Assembly: GCA_023458055.1 (NCBI GenBank)
Contig: JAEXAW010000006.1
Location: 186,001 to 250,000, forward strand
From: Pseudomonadota bacterium
Lineage (GTDB): Bacteria; Pseudomonadota; Alphaproteobacteria; Sphingomonadales; Sphingomonadaceae
Direction of reading: 5' to 3'
DNA: 64,000 bases
Position 1 is the stretch's first letter; every line of letters starts with the position of its first letter. The notes under the pieces were generated by a model. That model worked only from the letters and a program-made list of their open reading frames with translations, was not told the DNA's origin and searched no databases. Shown here piece after piece: positions 32,230 to 40,151 of this stretch. Made by a program: the position numbers and the translations under genes.

Positions 32230-32286
32230 TTGTCACCCGCACTTGATGAGCCTATTATGTGTTCATGTCAACACTTAATGAACACA
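32230..32286 (+). promoter_or_regulatory. Promoter and operator of the RHH cassette
   Basis: TTGTCA (32230-32235), 17-bp spacer, TATTAT (32253-32258): a near-consensus promoter starting transcription about 32265, which is the ATG of the RHH gene. A perfect inverted repeat TGTGTTCAT (32258-32266) / ATGAACACA (32278-32286) with half-sites 20 bp apart covers the start, so the RHH protein probably represses itself. Confidence 0.75.
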
Positions 32287-32447
32287 AAAAGAAGATGGGC
32301 CGTCCGGAAGTCGATAGCGAGCAGGTTAGGTCGCGGCTTCACCGCCCTCTTTTGAACAGGCTCGATGCGTGGTGCGAACAGCAACCGGATCGGCCCAATA
32401 GGGCTGAAGCCATCAGGCGGTTGCTGGCGCAGGCGCTGGGGGAATGA
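32265..32447 (+). CDS. Ribbon-helix-helix regulator
   Basis: 60 aa: MSTLNEHKKKMGRPEVDSEQVRSRLHRPLLNRLDAWCEQQPDRPNRAEAIRRLLAQALGE. The C-terminal 40 residues are a classical Arc/CopG RHH (strand VRSRLHRPLLNRLDAW, then RAEAIRRLL). The predicted transcript starts at this ATG. It overlaps the next gene by 4 bp. Confidence 0.8.
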   Translation: MSTLNEHKKKMGRPEVDSEQVRSRLHRPLLNRLDAWCEQQPDRPNRAEAIRRLLAQALGE

Positions 32448-32740
32448 GCGAGGAAGCTGTCTTGATCGAAACCTATTTGCGGGCGCGCAAGCGCTATTCG
32501 GATCTGTTTGCCCAGTGGAACGGCGATGTAAAAGCTGTTGGCCTCGCGCTGAAGAAGATGGAACGCGACGGCGTTAAGCCCAACAGTGCGGAGATCGCCT
32601 ATCCTGCGGCCGACGCCATGAACGCCCTACGCGAACGGGTCCAGATCGCCCACGCGGAAATGATGGACGCCTGGGAAGAACTTGACACCGAGCAGCGAAG
32701 CCTAGTCGACACACCCAATCCGTTGGGTAGATATTACTAA
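32444..32740 (+). CDS. Hypothetical protein co-transcribed with RHH regulator
   Basis: A 98-aa helical, charged protein (MSEEAVLIETYLRARKRYSDLFAQWNGDVKAVGLALKKMERDGVKPN...). No family. ATGA-coupled to the RHH gene and followed by a terminator. It could be a partner of the RHH protein, for example as in toxin-antitoxin operons, but nothing in its sequence shows toxin motifs. Confidence 0.6.
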   Translation: MSEEAVLIETYLRARKRYSDLFAQWNGDVKAVGLALKKMERDGVKPNSAEIAYPAADAMNALRERVQIAHAEMMDAWEELDTEQRSLVDTPNPLGRYY

Positions 32741-32772
32741 GCCGAAACCGCAAGTTTCGTTATTTTGTTTGA

Positions 32773-32796
32773 GGCTCGCTTAGGCGGGCCTTTTTT
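32773..32796 (+). terminator. Intrinsic terminator closing the cassette
   Basis: GGCTCGC/GCGGGCC stem (32773-32779 with 32784-32790, one G-U pair), loop TTAG, then TTTTTT. It stands 15 bp before the tape-measure ATG. It insulates the cassette from late genes, but also stands in the way of late transcription. Confidence 0.8.
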
Positions 32797-32811
32797 GTGG
32801 GAGCCGCATTT

Positions 32812-35800
32812 ATGGCTGTCAAACCGCTTGTTCTGTCGATTTCGGCGAAGACCGACGGCATGGACCAGTCTAGCCGCGCTATGAAGGCGGCGCTGGCCGA
32901 GATCGAGAAATCGGGCGGTGACCTAGCCGAATCTTTTCAGAAGCATTTCCAGGAACTCGCCAAAAGTCCTGCTGCTGCCGTGGAAAATATGAGCAAGGCG
33001 CTGCAGGGCGAGATCCGGCAACTGAAGCGGGAAGCCGAAAGCGCGCTCGCGATCGGCAAGAATTTCGATCCGTCGGGCGGGATGAGCTCACAATCTTCGC
33101 GCGCGATGGCCGACAGTTACGGCCAAATGGCGCAGATGATGCGCGATCGTGCCGCCGCGTCTCGACAGGTCGTCGCGGCCGGCGAACAGGAAGAGCAACA
33201 ACTCAAACAGATCTATCAGGCATCGCTTCAGGCCGCCGCCGGTTATGAGGCGCAGGAACAAGCCATGCGTGGCAACGCGGATCTGTTTGCAAAGCTGGAA
33301 GCGGTGCAGGGCCGCGCCGGGACCGAAATGGTCAACACTGGTCAGCGCGTCAATGTGAGCGCGGGCCAGATGCGATCCGGGATGCAGCAATTGAGCTACC
33401 AGATCGGCGACGTCGCCCAGCAGTTCGCGCTCGGCACACCGCCCATGATGATTTTCGCCCAGCAAGGCGGGCAGGTCGTCCAGGCGATCCAGCTGATGGG
33501 GGGAGAGGCCAAGGGCTTCATGGGCTTCCTTGGTGGTCCGTGGGGCGCAGCCGTCATGGGCGCGGTTACGGTGCTGGGCATGGTGGCGAGTCAGACGGGC
33601 ATGTTTTCATCCAAAACGGCCCAACTGTCTAAAGACCTTGGTGATAATGCGAAGGCGCTGGGCGACGTAAAATCTGCCAACGATGGTGTTGCCAGCGCTC
33701 AATCGGTGCTTGCCGACATGTTCGACCTCACGACGGGCAAGCTCAAAGACCAGAATGAAATGTTGCGGCTCAACGCGCAGCTCATGGCGGTTAAATTGCG
33801 AGCTGAAGCCGCCGCCGGTGAAGCTACTGCAGAAGATGTTCGCAATCGCTCAGCGCAACGCAGCTGGGGGCAATATGCCAAGGATGTCAACAACAGCGGC
33901 CTCATGGGTTTTTTCAATGCGGGCAAATTCCTCATGGAAGTACGCGACAATGAAGAATCTGAAAATCTGGCTGGCGTCATGTCTGGAAAAATGAATCCAG
34001 CGAAAGTTGCCAAATGGGCCGAAGGACGTTCCTTTGAAGGACTGAACATCACCAAGGCGGAGTATCTGGATGCGATCGCGCGAGCCGCGGAGAAACAGCT
34101 GAAGATCTCCACGGCCGAAAAGATTGAAACAAGTTTATCAACCGGTGTTCTCGATAAGGACCTTCGGCGGGAGGCTCCGAGCCGCAGCAACAAGACACGA
34201 ACTAATGAACAAGTTTGGCGAGACTTCAAAGCGGCGCTGGCTAGTGAGGGTGTGTACCAGGCGACCGGCCGGACCGGCTTTAGGTCAGCTATCGATCAGA
34301 ACCAAATTTTCAAAGCCGGAGAATCCCCACTTGATGGCTATGTGCGCAAATCCCGTCATCAAAGTTGGCAGGCTTTCGATCCGACGCGGGCCAGCTTTAA
34401 TGCGGAGGCTGTCTATCGCGCCGCCGACAAAGCGGGGATCGCAGGATTAAAGATCGTAACTGAAAGCGGTGGTCGAAAGCACCTTGAGTGGAAAGGTGCT
34501 CGCGATAAAGGTGAAGTGGATGTAGAAGGCAGCGAACGCCGCGCCGAGGAGGCCCAGCGCGAAGCCGACAAAAAGAAGCGAGAGGCCGAAGCGGCGGCTG
34601 AACGCCAGAAGCGCGCCGAGGAAGCCTTCACCCAGGCGACCGAGGCGGCAGCGATTGAGCGCGCCAAGCTCGCGCGCGACGGCGTGACGGATCCGGCGAA
34701 ACTCGCAGAACTCGATAAAGCGGTGATTGATGCCGAGCGCGAAAAGCAGCGTGCAGCGACCGAAGCTGCAGCGCGTCAGCATGAATGGAACGCGCTCGAT
34801 ACCGAGGTGCTCCAGTTCAAGCAGCAAGAGGTTGCCGACGCCAAGAAGGCCGAGATCGACCGTAAATTTGCACAGGGTCAGGAAGCCAAACGCCTTCAGG
34901 GCATGGATGACGGCCTTGCGCTGCAATCCGAGCTGCTCTCGCTCGACGGGCAGTTCGCGACCAGCCTCAAGCAGAAGCTCGATATCGCGCTGCAGCTGCT
35001 CGAGATCGACCGCAAGCGCGCGATGCTCGCGATCGATGCCGATCTCAATGACGGCCGGATCGATGATGCTGAAGCTGAACGCCGCCGTCTCGAGGCCAAT
35101 ATGGTGTTCCACCGGCGTAGGGCCGTCGTCCAGAGTGACCATGCGCCCCCGACAGAGCGCTATCGCCAGCAGCTGCAACAGAATGTCGGCGACATGGACG
35201 AGGCGCTGGACGGGGTTCAGGCACGCGGCATGCAGGCGCTTGAGGACGGGCTGATGAACATCATCAGCGGTACCGAGAGCGTATCGAAGGCATTCAAGCG
35301 CATGGCGTCGGCGATCATCGCCGATCTTGCGCGCATCGCAATACAGAAGATGATTCTGTCGCTGGTCGGCGGCGGCGGTTTCGCTGAAGGCGGGCAGATT
35401 GCCGGACATTCGTCCGGTGGCCTGATCGGCTTTGCCGATGGCGGTCTGCCCGGCTTTGCGGGTGGCACGCGCCACGGCAATGGCATGATTTCGGGTCCGG
35501 GCACCGGCACGTCGGACAGCATCCTCGCTTTGGTTGACGGACGTCGCCTGATCAAGGTGTCCAATCAGGAAGGCATCGTCAACGCGCGCGCCGTCAAACG
35601 CTACTGGCCGCTGATCGATGCGATGAACAAGGGCAGCTTCCCTGGCTATGCGGAGGGCGGGCTTATTGCCGGTGTTGCTTATCCGTCGCTGCCTTCAGCA
35701 CAATCGCTGCGGGTGGGCGGCGGCGGCAATGCATCGCCAATTATGTTCGATCTGCGCGGCGCGGTGCTGACGGCCGATCTGCTTGAGCAGATGAACCGGA

Positions 35801-35895
35801 TCAGCGCGCGCCATGCCGAAGCAACACTGATGATCGCACCGGGTCTTGCACAACAGGAAATGGTCGAACAGCAGATGCAAAGGATCCCGATGTGA
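32812..35895 (+). CDS. Tail tape measure protein with embedded M15-like domain
   Basis: 1027 aa. Long helical/coiled-coil regions (residues ~1-190 and ~560-830), a hydrophobic segment (FMGFLGGPWGAAVMGAVTVLGMVASQTGMF) near 240-265, and glycine-rich C-terminal repeats (GGGFAEGG, GHSSGGLIGFADGGLPGFAGG). Around 480-560 lies a D-Ala-D-Ala-carboxypeptidase-like segment: SAIDQNQIFKAGESPLDGY, SRHQSWQAFD (H516, D523) and KHLEW (H557). It sets tail length and may help DNA cross the cell wall. Confidence 0.9.
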   Translation: MAVKPLVLSISAKTDGMDQSSRAMKAALAEIEKSGGDLAESFQKHFQELAKSPAAAVENMSKALQGEIRQLKREAESALAIGKNFDPSGGMSSQSSRAMADSYGQMAQMMRDRAAASRQVVAAGEQEEQQLKQIYQASLQAAAGYEAQEQAMRGNADLFAKLEAVQGRAGTEMVNTGQRVNVSAGQMRSGMQQLSYQIGDVAQQFALGTPPMMIFAQQGGQVVQAIQLMGGEAKGFMGFLGGPWGAAVMGAVTVLGMVASQTGMFSSKTAQLSKDLGDNAKALGDVKSANDGVASAQSVLADMFDLTTGKLKDQNEMLRLNAQLMAVKLRAEAAAGEATAEDVRNRSAQRSWGQYAKDVNNSGLMGFFNAGKFLMEVRDNEESENLAGVMSGKMNPAKVAKWAEGRSFEGLNITKAEYLDAIARAAEKQLKISTAEKIETSLSTGVLDKDLRREAPSRSNKTRTNEQVWRDFKAALASEGVYQATGRTGFRSAIDQNQIFKAGESPLDGYVRKSRHQSWQAFDPTRASFNAEAVYRAADKAGIAGLKIVTESGGRKHLEWKGARDKGEVDVEGSERRAEEAQREADKKKREAEAAAERQKRAEEAFTQATEAAAIERAKLARDGVTDPAKLAELDKAVIDAEREKQRAATEAAARQHEWNALDTEVLQFKQQEVADAKKAEIDRKFAQGQEAKRLQGMDDGLALQSELLSLDGQFATSLKQKLDIALQLLEIDRKRAMLAIDADLNDGRIDDAEAERRRLEANMVFHRRRAVVQSDHAPPTERYRQQLQQNVGDMDEALDGVQARGMQALEDGLMNIISGTESVSKAFKRMASAIIADLARIAIQKMILSLVGGGGFAEGGQIAGHSSGGLIGFADGGLPGFAGGTRHGNGMISGPGTGTSDSILALVDGRRLIKVSNQEGIVNARAVKRYWPLIDAMNKGSFPGYAEGGLIAGVAYPSLPSAQSLRVGGGGNASPIMFDLRGAVLTADLLEQMNRISARHAEATLMIAPGLAQQEMVEQQMQRIPM

Positions 35896-36500
35896 CGTTG
35901 CCGCCCATCGCGCTGCCGCACAAATACAGGATCAAGGTCGACAAGCCGCGGCTACGTGTGTTCGGCGGCGCATTAGGTGAGGATAGCGGAGTGCCGGTGC
36001 AGCATATCGACCGGCTCGGCACGCGCTTCGCCATCGATGTGACGATCCCGGTCATGCGCACCGAACCGCACGGCCGTATCTGGTCGTCACGGTTGTGCCA
36101 GGCAAAATTGCGTGGCGCTATCCTGCGCTACAATCAGGACGGGTTTGCCGTCGGGTCGCCCGGCGATCCGGTGGTTGATGGGGCGGGCCAGTCCGGCATG
36201 AGCCTCGCGATGCGCAACTTCACGCCGCACTATGCGGTGCGCGAGGGGCAAGCGTTCAATTTGGTGCATGCGGGCCGCAATTATCTGCATTTTGCGGCCG
36301 CGCCTGCAGCTGCCGATGCCAGCGGCAAGCTGACGCTGACGCTCTATCCGATGCTGCGCGTCATCCCTGACGACGGCGATGCGCTTAATTTCCGCAAGCC
36401 GGTAATCGAAGGCAGCATCAGCGGCAATGAAGCGAGCTGGACCCGCCTAACCGCGCCGTTCTGCGATTTTGGCACCATCACGATCAGCGAAGACGAATAG
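35892..36500 (+). CDS. Distal tail protein, unassigned
   Basis: A 202-aa protein directly after the tape measure, where siphoviruses encode distal tail proteins. Starts MTLPPIALPHKYRIKVDKPRLRVFGGALGED and ends with a beta-rich region (MLRVIPDDGDALNFRKPVIEG). I do not recognise the family exactly; the role comes from position. Confidence 0.6.
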   Translation: MTLPPIALPHKYRIKVDKPRLRVFGGALGEDSGVPVQHIDRLGTRFAIDVTIPVMRTEPHGRIWSSRLCQAKLRGAILRYNQDGFAVGSPGDPVVDGAGQSGMSLAMRNFTPHYAVREGQAFNLVHAGRNYLHFAAAPAAADASGKLTLTLYPMLRVIPDDGDALNFRKPVIEGSISGNEASWTRLTAPFCDFGTITISEDE

Positions 36501-36511
36501 GGCTTAGATCC

Positions 36512-37177
36512 ATGAGCGAACTCGATCCGGCGCTGGCATCTGCCTTCGCCGGGCGGCGCGTGCTGTTTTTCGGCGCGGTCGAGCTGCTGTTGCCCTCGCG
36601 CGCAGTGCGGCTACTCGATGGCGCGGGCGAGGTGATGATCGGCAGCGACAAATATTCGGGGCGCGATCCGGACTGGGGCGTGCTCGATAGCGTTAAAGGA
36701 TTGTCGGAAAGCCTTGAAGGACGTTCACCGCAAATCACGCTCGGATTCACCCCGGCGAGCAGCGCATCGCTTGCGATGATGCTCGATCCGGCGCTGCAGA
36801 ATAGCCCGGTTACAATCATGGCCGGCTGTCTCGATCCGGCAACCGGGCAGTGTATCGGCGAGCCTTATGTGCTGGCATCAGGCGAGCTCGACGTGCCGAC
36901 GCCGCGTGGTCGCGGATCCGTGTTTCGCGTCGAAATGACCGTCACGGGCATTGGAGAGCGCCTGTTTACGCCGGAAGAAGGCAGGCGCTTGACCAGTGCC
37001 TTTCACCAGAAAATCTGGCCCGGCGAATTGGGTCTCGATTTTGTCAGCGATGTCGAAAGCTGGGTGCCGTGGGGACAGGAACTGAAGGCTCCTTCGGCGG
37101 ATATTCGCACTAATATGGGGCAGGGCGGCGGGATCGGCATGCCCAGCTTGAGCGGTTTTTTCAGGATGGCATTGTGA
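36512..37177 (+). CDS. Tail hub-region protein, unassigned
   Basis: A 221-aa protein with alternating beta segments (VLFFGAVELLLPSRAVRLLDGAGEVMIGSDKYSGRDPDWG...). It takes the place of the second tail-tip protein in the four-gene tail-tip block seen in lambda- and GTA-like phages. Overlaps the peptidase-like gene by 4 bp. Confidence 0.55.
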   Translation: MSELDPALASAFAGRRVLFFGAVELLLPSRAVRLLDGAGEVMIGSDKYSGRDPDWGVLDSVKGLSESLEGRSPQITLGFTPASSASLAMMLDPALQNSPVTIMAGCLDPATGQCIGEPYVLASGELDVPTPRGRGSVFRVEMTVTGIGERLFTPEEGRRLTSAFHQKIWPGELGLDFVSDVESWVPWGQELKAPSADIRTNMGQGGGIGMPSLSGFFRMAL

Positions 37178-37614
37178 CCGAACAGTATAAAGACGCGCTT
37201 GTGCTAAAGCGCGATGCAGCGCAGGCAACGCTCGACCATTTTTCCACACGCAAATTCCGCCTCGGCCATGCCGACTGCATCCGTATGGCGGTGTTCCATC
37301 TGCGCAAGCTCGGCTACAAGGTCGCGCTGCCGTCGACGGGTAGCTATGCCACAATCCGCTCCGCGCAGCGCGAACTCGCAAAACGCGGTTACAAGACTGT
37401 CGCTGACGCTATGGACGGGCTCCATCTGGAACGGATATCACCAGCGGCGGCGCTGGCCGGTGATATCATCGAGATGCCCGCGGAGCATCCGCTCGGCGCG
37501 CTGGCCGTGTGTGTCGGCAATGGCCGTATTGTGGGATGGGCGGATGATGGCGGCGCGGCAGTGCTGCAGCCGCTGGAATATGCGGGCGTCGCATGGCGGG
37601 CGGTGCCGCAATGA
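37174..37614 (+). CDS. Cysteine-peptidase-like tail protein (NlpC/DUF6950 type)
   Basis: A 146-aa protein: FRLGHADCIRMAVFHLRKLGYKV with a candidate catalytic Cys, and PLGALAVCVGNGRIVGWADDG later, resembling the small NlpC/P60-like peptidases of phage tail tips (gp14/K position). It likely cleaves peptidoglycan locally. Family assignment moderate. ATGA overlap with the next gene. Confidence 0.6.
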   Translation: MTEQYKDALVLKRDAAQATLDHFSTRKFRLGHADCIRMAVFHLRKLGYKVALPSTGSYATIRSAQRELAKRGYKTVADAMDGLHLERISPAAALAGDIIEMPAEHPLGALAVCVGNGRIVGWADDGGAAVLQPLEYAGVAWRAVPQ

Positions 37615-39773
37615 AAATCGTCAAGACTGCTGTCCTGGTCGTTGCTGCAATCGCGCTCGCAGCGACCGGCAACGTCACGGCCGCAGTGATGGTGGGTATG
37701 GCGGCGCTCGCCTCTGCCGCCGATCTGGTGATGCCGCGCCCTTCCGTGGGCGGTCAGCAGACCAAGTGGAAGGCGGACCCTTATGCGGGCATTCCCTATG
37801 TCATGGGACGAACGCTGACGTCCGGCAATATCGTCTTCCGCCGCGGTCACGGTTCGAACAACAAGTTCAACACCTTCGTCACGATATTGTCGCTGGGCCC
37901 GATCGCGTCGATTGATGCGACGTTCATGGACAAGGCGATGGTGAACTTCAATGCGTCCGGGAATGCGGTCGGGAGCTATTCGGGCAAGATCTACCAGCGC
38001 AGCCAATTGGGGGCCTGTCCTGAAGCTGGCGCCCTGATGCCACCGGTCGGGTCGCCATCGGGGTGGACAGGTGCGCACAAGCTGAGCGGCCTTGCCGCGG
38101 TGATGAACACGTTTGTTTATGATGCAAAGGAAAAAAAGGGACTGACGCAGATCCCGCAGCCTGCGCATATCATCAAGGCGGTCAAGGTGTATGATCCCCG
38201 CCTTGATTCTACCTATCCGGGTGGTTCGGGCGCGTGTCGCGCGTTCAACGAGGCGACCTATGTGTGGAGCGAGAACCCGCAGCTGCACGCGCTGACCTGG
38301 GCGATGGGGCGTTATCAGAACGGCGTGCGGGTCGCGGGGATCGGCGCGGGTGTCGCCGTTCCGGGCGGCACGGTCAAGAATATCGACGTCGCCAGTTTTG
38401 TCGAGGGCGCCAATCTAAGTGATGCGCGCAATTGGAAGATTGGCGGTCAAGTTTATACGCGGCCTGACACGCTGTGGAACAGTTTGAGCGCGATGTGCCA
38501 GGCAGGCGGCTCCAAGCCCGTCCTGATCGGAGGGCGGATCACCTGTATCAATCGCGCGCCGCGCGTCAGCCTCGCAACGATCCGGCAGCGCGATATCGTC
38601 AGCGAATGGAGTTTTTCCGCAACGCAGCGGCGGCGCTCGCGGATCAACACGGTGATTCCGCAATATCGTAGCGAGGCGCATGACTGGGAGCTGGTTTCTG
38701 CAAAGGAAGTTGCGATCCCGGCCTTTGTCGATATGGACGGTGATGAACGGGCGCGCGAAATCAGCTATCCGCTGGTGCAGCAGGTCAATCAGGCGGCGCA
38801 ACTTGCCGCTTATGATATTTACGATGCGCGCGAGGCCGGACCGGGCAATGTGCCGCTCGGTCCCGCTTGGCTCAATTATAAGGTGGGCGATTGTCTGACC
38901 TTCGAGCCGGAAGAGGGCCTGTCGATCAAGACGATGGTGAGCGCGCGCGCGATTGATCCCGCCAGTGCAACGGTCTCGCTGACGCTGACGGGCGAAACCG
39001 ATGCCAAGCATGGCTTCTGCACCGGGCAGACCGGCGTCGCGCCTCCGGTCGCGAGTTTCAGCTATTCGGATGATGTGGATGCGCCCGCGGCGGCAAGCTG
39101 GACACTGGCAGGTATTTCGGTCACGGCCGGCGGATCGGCGACGGCAGCTTTGCAACTGACGGGCGCGGTTGAAAATGACAGCGTTGAAGGTGTGCGGGTC
39201 GATTATCGACCCGCGGGATCGACGGAATGGATCTCGGCCGGGATCGAACCGCCGACGCTAGTGAACAAGATCATCAGCGGCGTAGCGCCTGACAGCGCGT
39301 ATGAGGTTGCAATCAGCTATCGCGTGCGGGGGGTTGAAAGCGATCCATTGATTTTGGGTCCGGCGACGACCGGGAGCATGACGCTTAGCGCCTATACGAC
39401 GCAGCTGATAGCGACGAGCTTCCAGATCGATTTCGCGCCGACTGCGACCGATACGACGATTACCGTGGATGATCATGTTCGTCGCTACACCGACAAGGAT
39501 GTGGCGGTGGCCGGTGCCGTTCTGTCCGGGCTTAGCGCGAACACCTGGTATTATATTTATTACGACGATCCGGAACGCACAGGCGGGGCGGTAACGTGGC
39601 ACGCAACCACCGACTATTTCACCGCTTTTGCATCGGCAGCCAATCCGGCGCGCCATAATGGCGGTTACATCAAGACCGATGTCGCGGGCGGAACCGGGAC
39701 AAGCGGCGGTGGCTCGCTGCCACCGGGCGGGGGTGGCGGAAACCCGTACCAAGAAAACGCAATAAGCGTTTAG
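37611..39773 (+). CDS. Tail tip host-specificity protein (J-like)
   Basis: A 720-aa central tip protein. N-terminal hydrophobic stretch (VVAAIALAATGNVTAAVMVGMAALASAADLV), then a tail-hub region with IPYVMGRTLTSGNIVFRRG and VWSENPQLHALTWAMG. Residues ~480-640 look like one or two fibronectin-III-type domains. It ends in Gly-rich linkers (GGGSLPPGGGGG). Position and architecture match J/gp15 proteins that contact the receptor. Confidence 0.75.
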   Translation: MKIVKTAVLVVAAIALAATGNVTAAVMVGMAALASAADLVMPRPSVGGQQTKWKADPYAGIPYVMGRTLTSGNIVFRRGHGSNNKFNTFVTILSLGPIASIDATFMDKAMVNFNASGNAVGSYSGKIYQRSQLGACPEAGALMPPVGSPSGWTGAHKLSGLAAVMNTFVYDAKEKKGLTQIPQPAHIIKAVKVYDPRLDSTYPGGSGACRAFNEATYVWSENPQLHALTWAMGRYQNGVRVAGIGAGVAVPGGTVKNIDVASFVEGANLSDARNWKIGGQVYTRPDTLWNSLSAMCQAGGSKPVLIGGRITCINRAPRVSLATIRQRDIVSEWSFSATQRRRSRINTVIPQYRSEAHDWELVSAKEVAIPAFVDMDGDERAREISYPLVQQVNQAAQLAAYDIYDAREAGPGNVPLGPAWLNYKVGDCLTFEPEEGLSIKTMVSARAIDPASATVSLTLTGETDAKHGFCTGQTGVAPPVASFSYSDDVDAPAAASWTLAGISVTAGGSATAALQLTGAVENDSVEGVRVDYRPAGSTEWISAGIEPPTLVNKIISGVAPDSAYEVAISYRVRGVESDPLILGPATTGSMTLSAYTTQLIATSFQIDFAPTATDTTITVDDHVRRYTDKDVAVAGAVLSGLSANTWYYIYYDDPERTGGAVTWHATTDYFTAFASAANPARHNGGYIKTDVAGGTGTSGGGSLPPGGGGGNPYQENAISV

Positions 39774-39785
39774 CGGAGAAATCAA

Positions 39786-40151
39786 ATGAACAGACTGGAT
39801 GGCGCGGCCAAGGTGGACCTTGGCGGCGGGCGCTTTGCCGACTTTTCGAAGGCAGTGCGGCTGCGCGATGGCGATTATACGGGGGACATTTTCACCGCAG
39901 AAGTGCGCCTGTTTCCCAATGCGCCGGGCGTTCCGCTCGCAACGATGGCGGTCAATGCGCCAGCGTTGGCAGGTGACGACACGGTGATGACCCTGGCGAT
40001 CCCGAAGGCCGTCATGGAAGCGATGCCGCAGGGCCCGGAGGCGGACAGTGATGCGGTGCTTTACTGGGACATGAAGCGCACGACCGGCGGCGTCACGTCC
40101 GTTTTGTTTTTCGGTGATTTCACGGTTTATGCAGGAGTGACGCGGGCATGA
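39786..40151 (+). CDS. Hypothetical tail-fibre-associated protein
   Basis: A 121-aa protein (MNRLDGAAKVDLGGGRFADFSKAVRLRDGDYTGDIFTAEVRLFPNAPGVPLATM...). No family. Overlaps the SGNH fibre gene by 4 bp, which suggests a structural partner such as a fibre-attachment protein. Confidence 0.5.
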   Translation: MNRLDGAAKVDLGGGRFADFSKAVRLRDGDYTGDIFTAEVRLFPNAPGVPLATMAVNAPALAGDDTVMTLAIPKAVMEAMPQGPEADSDAVLYWDMKRTTGGVTSVLFFGDFTVYAGVTRA

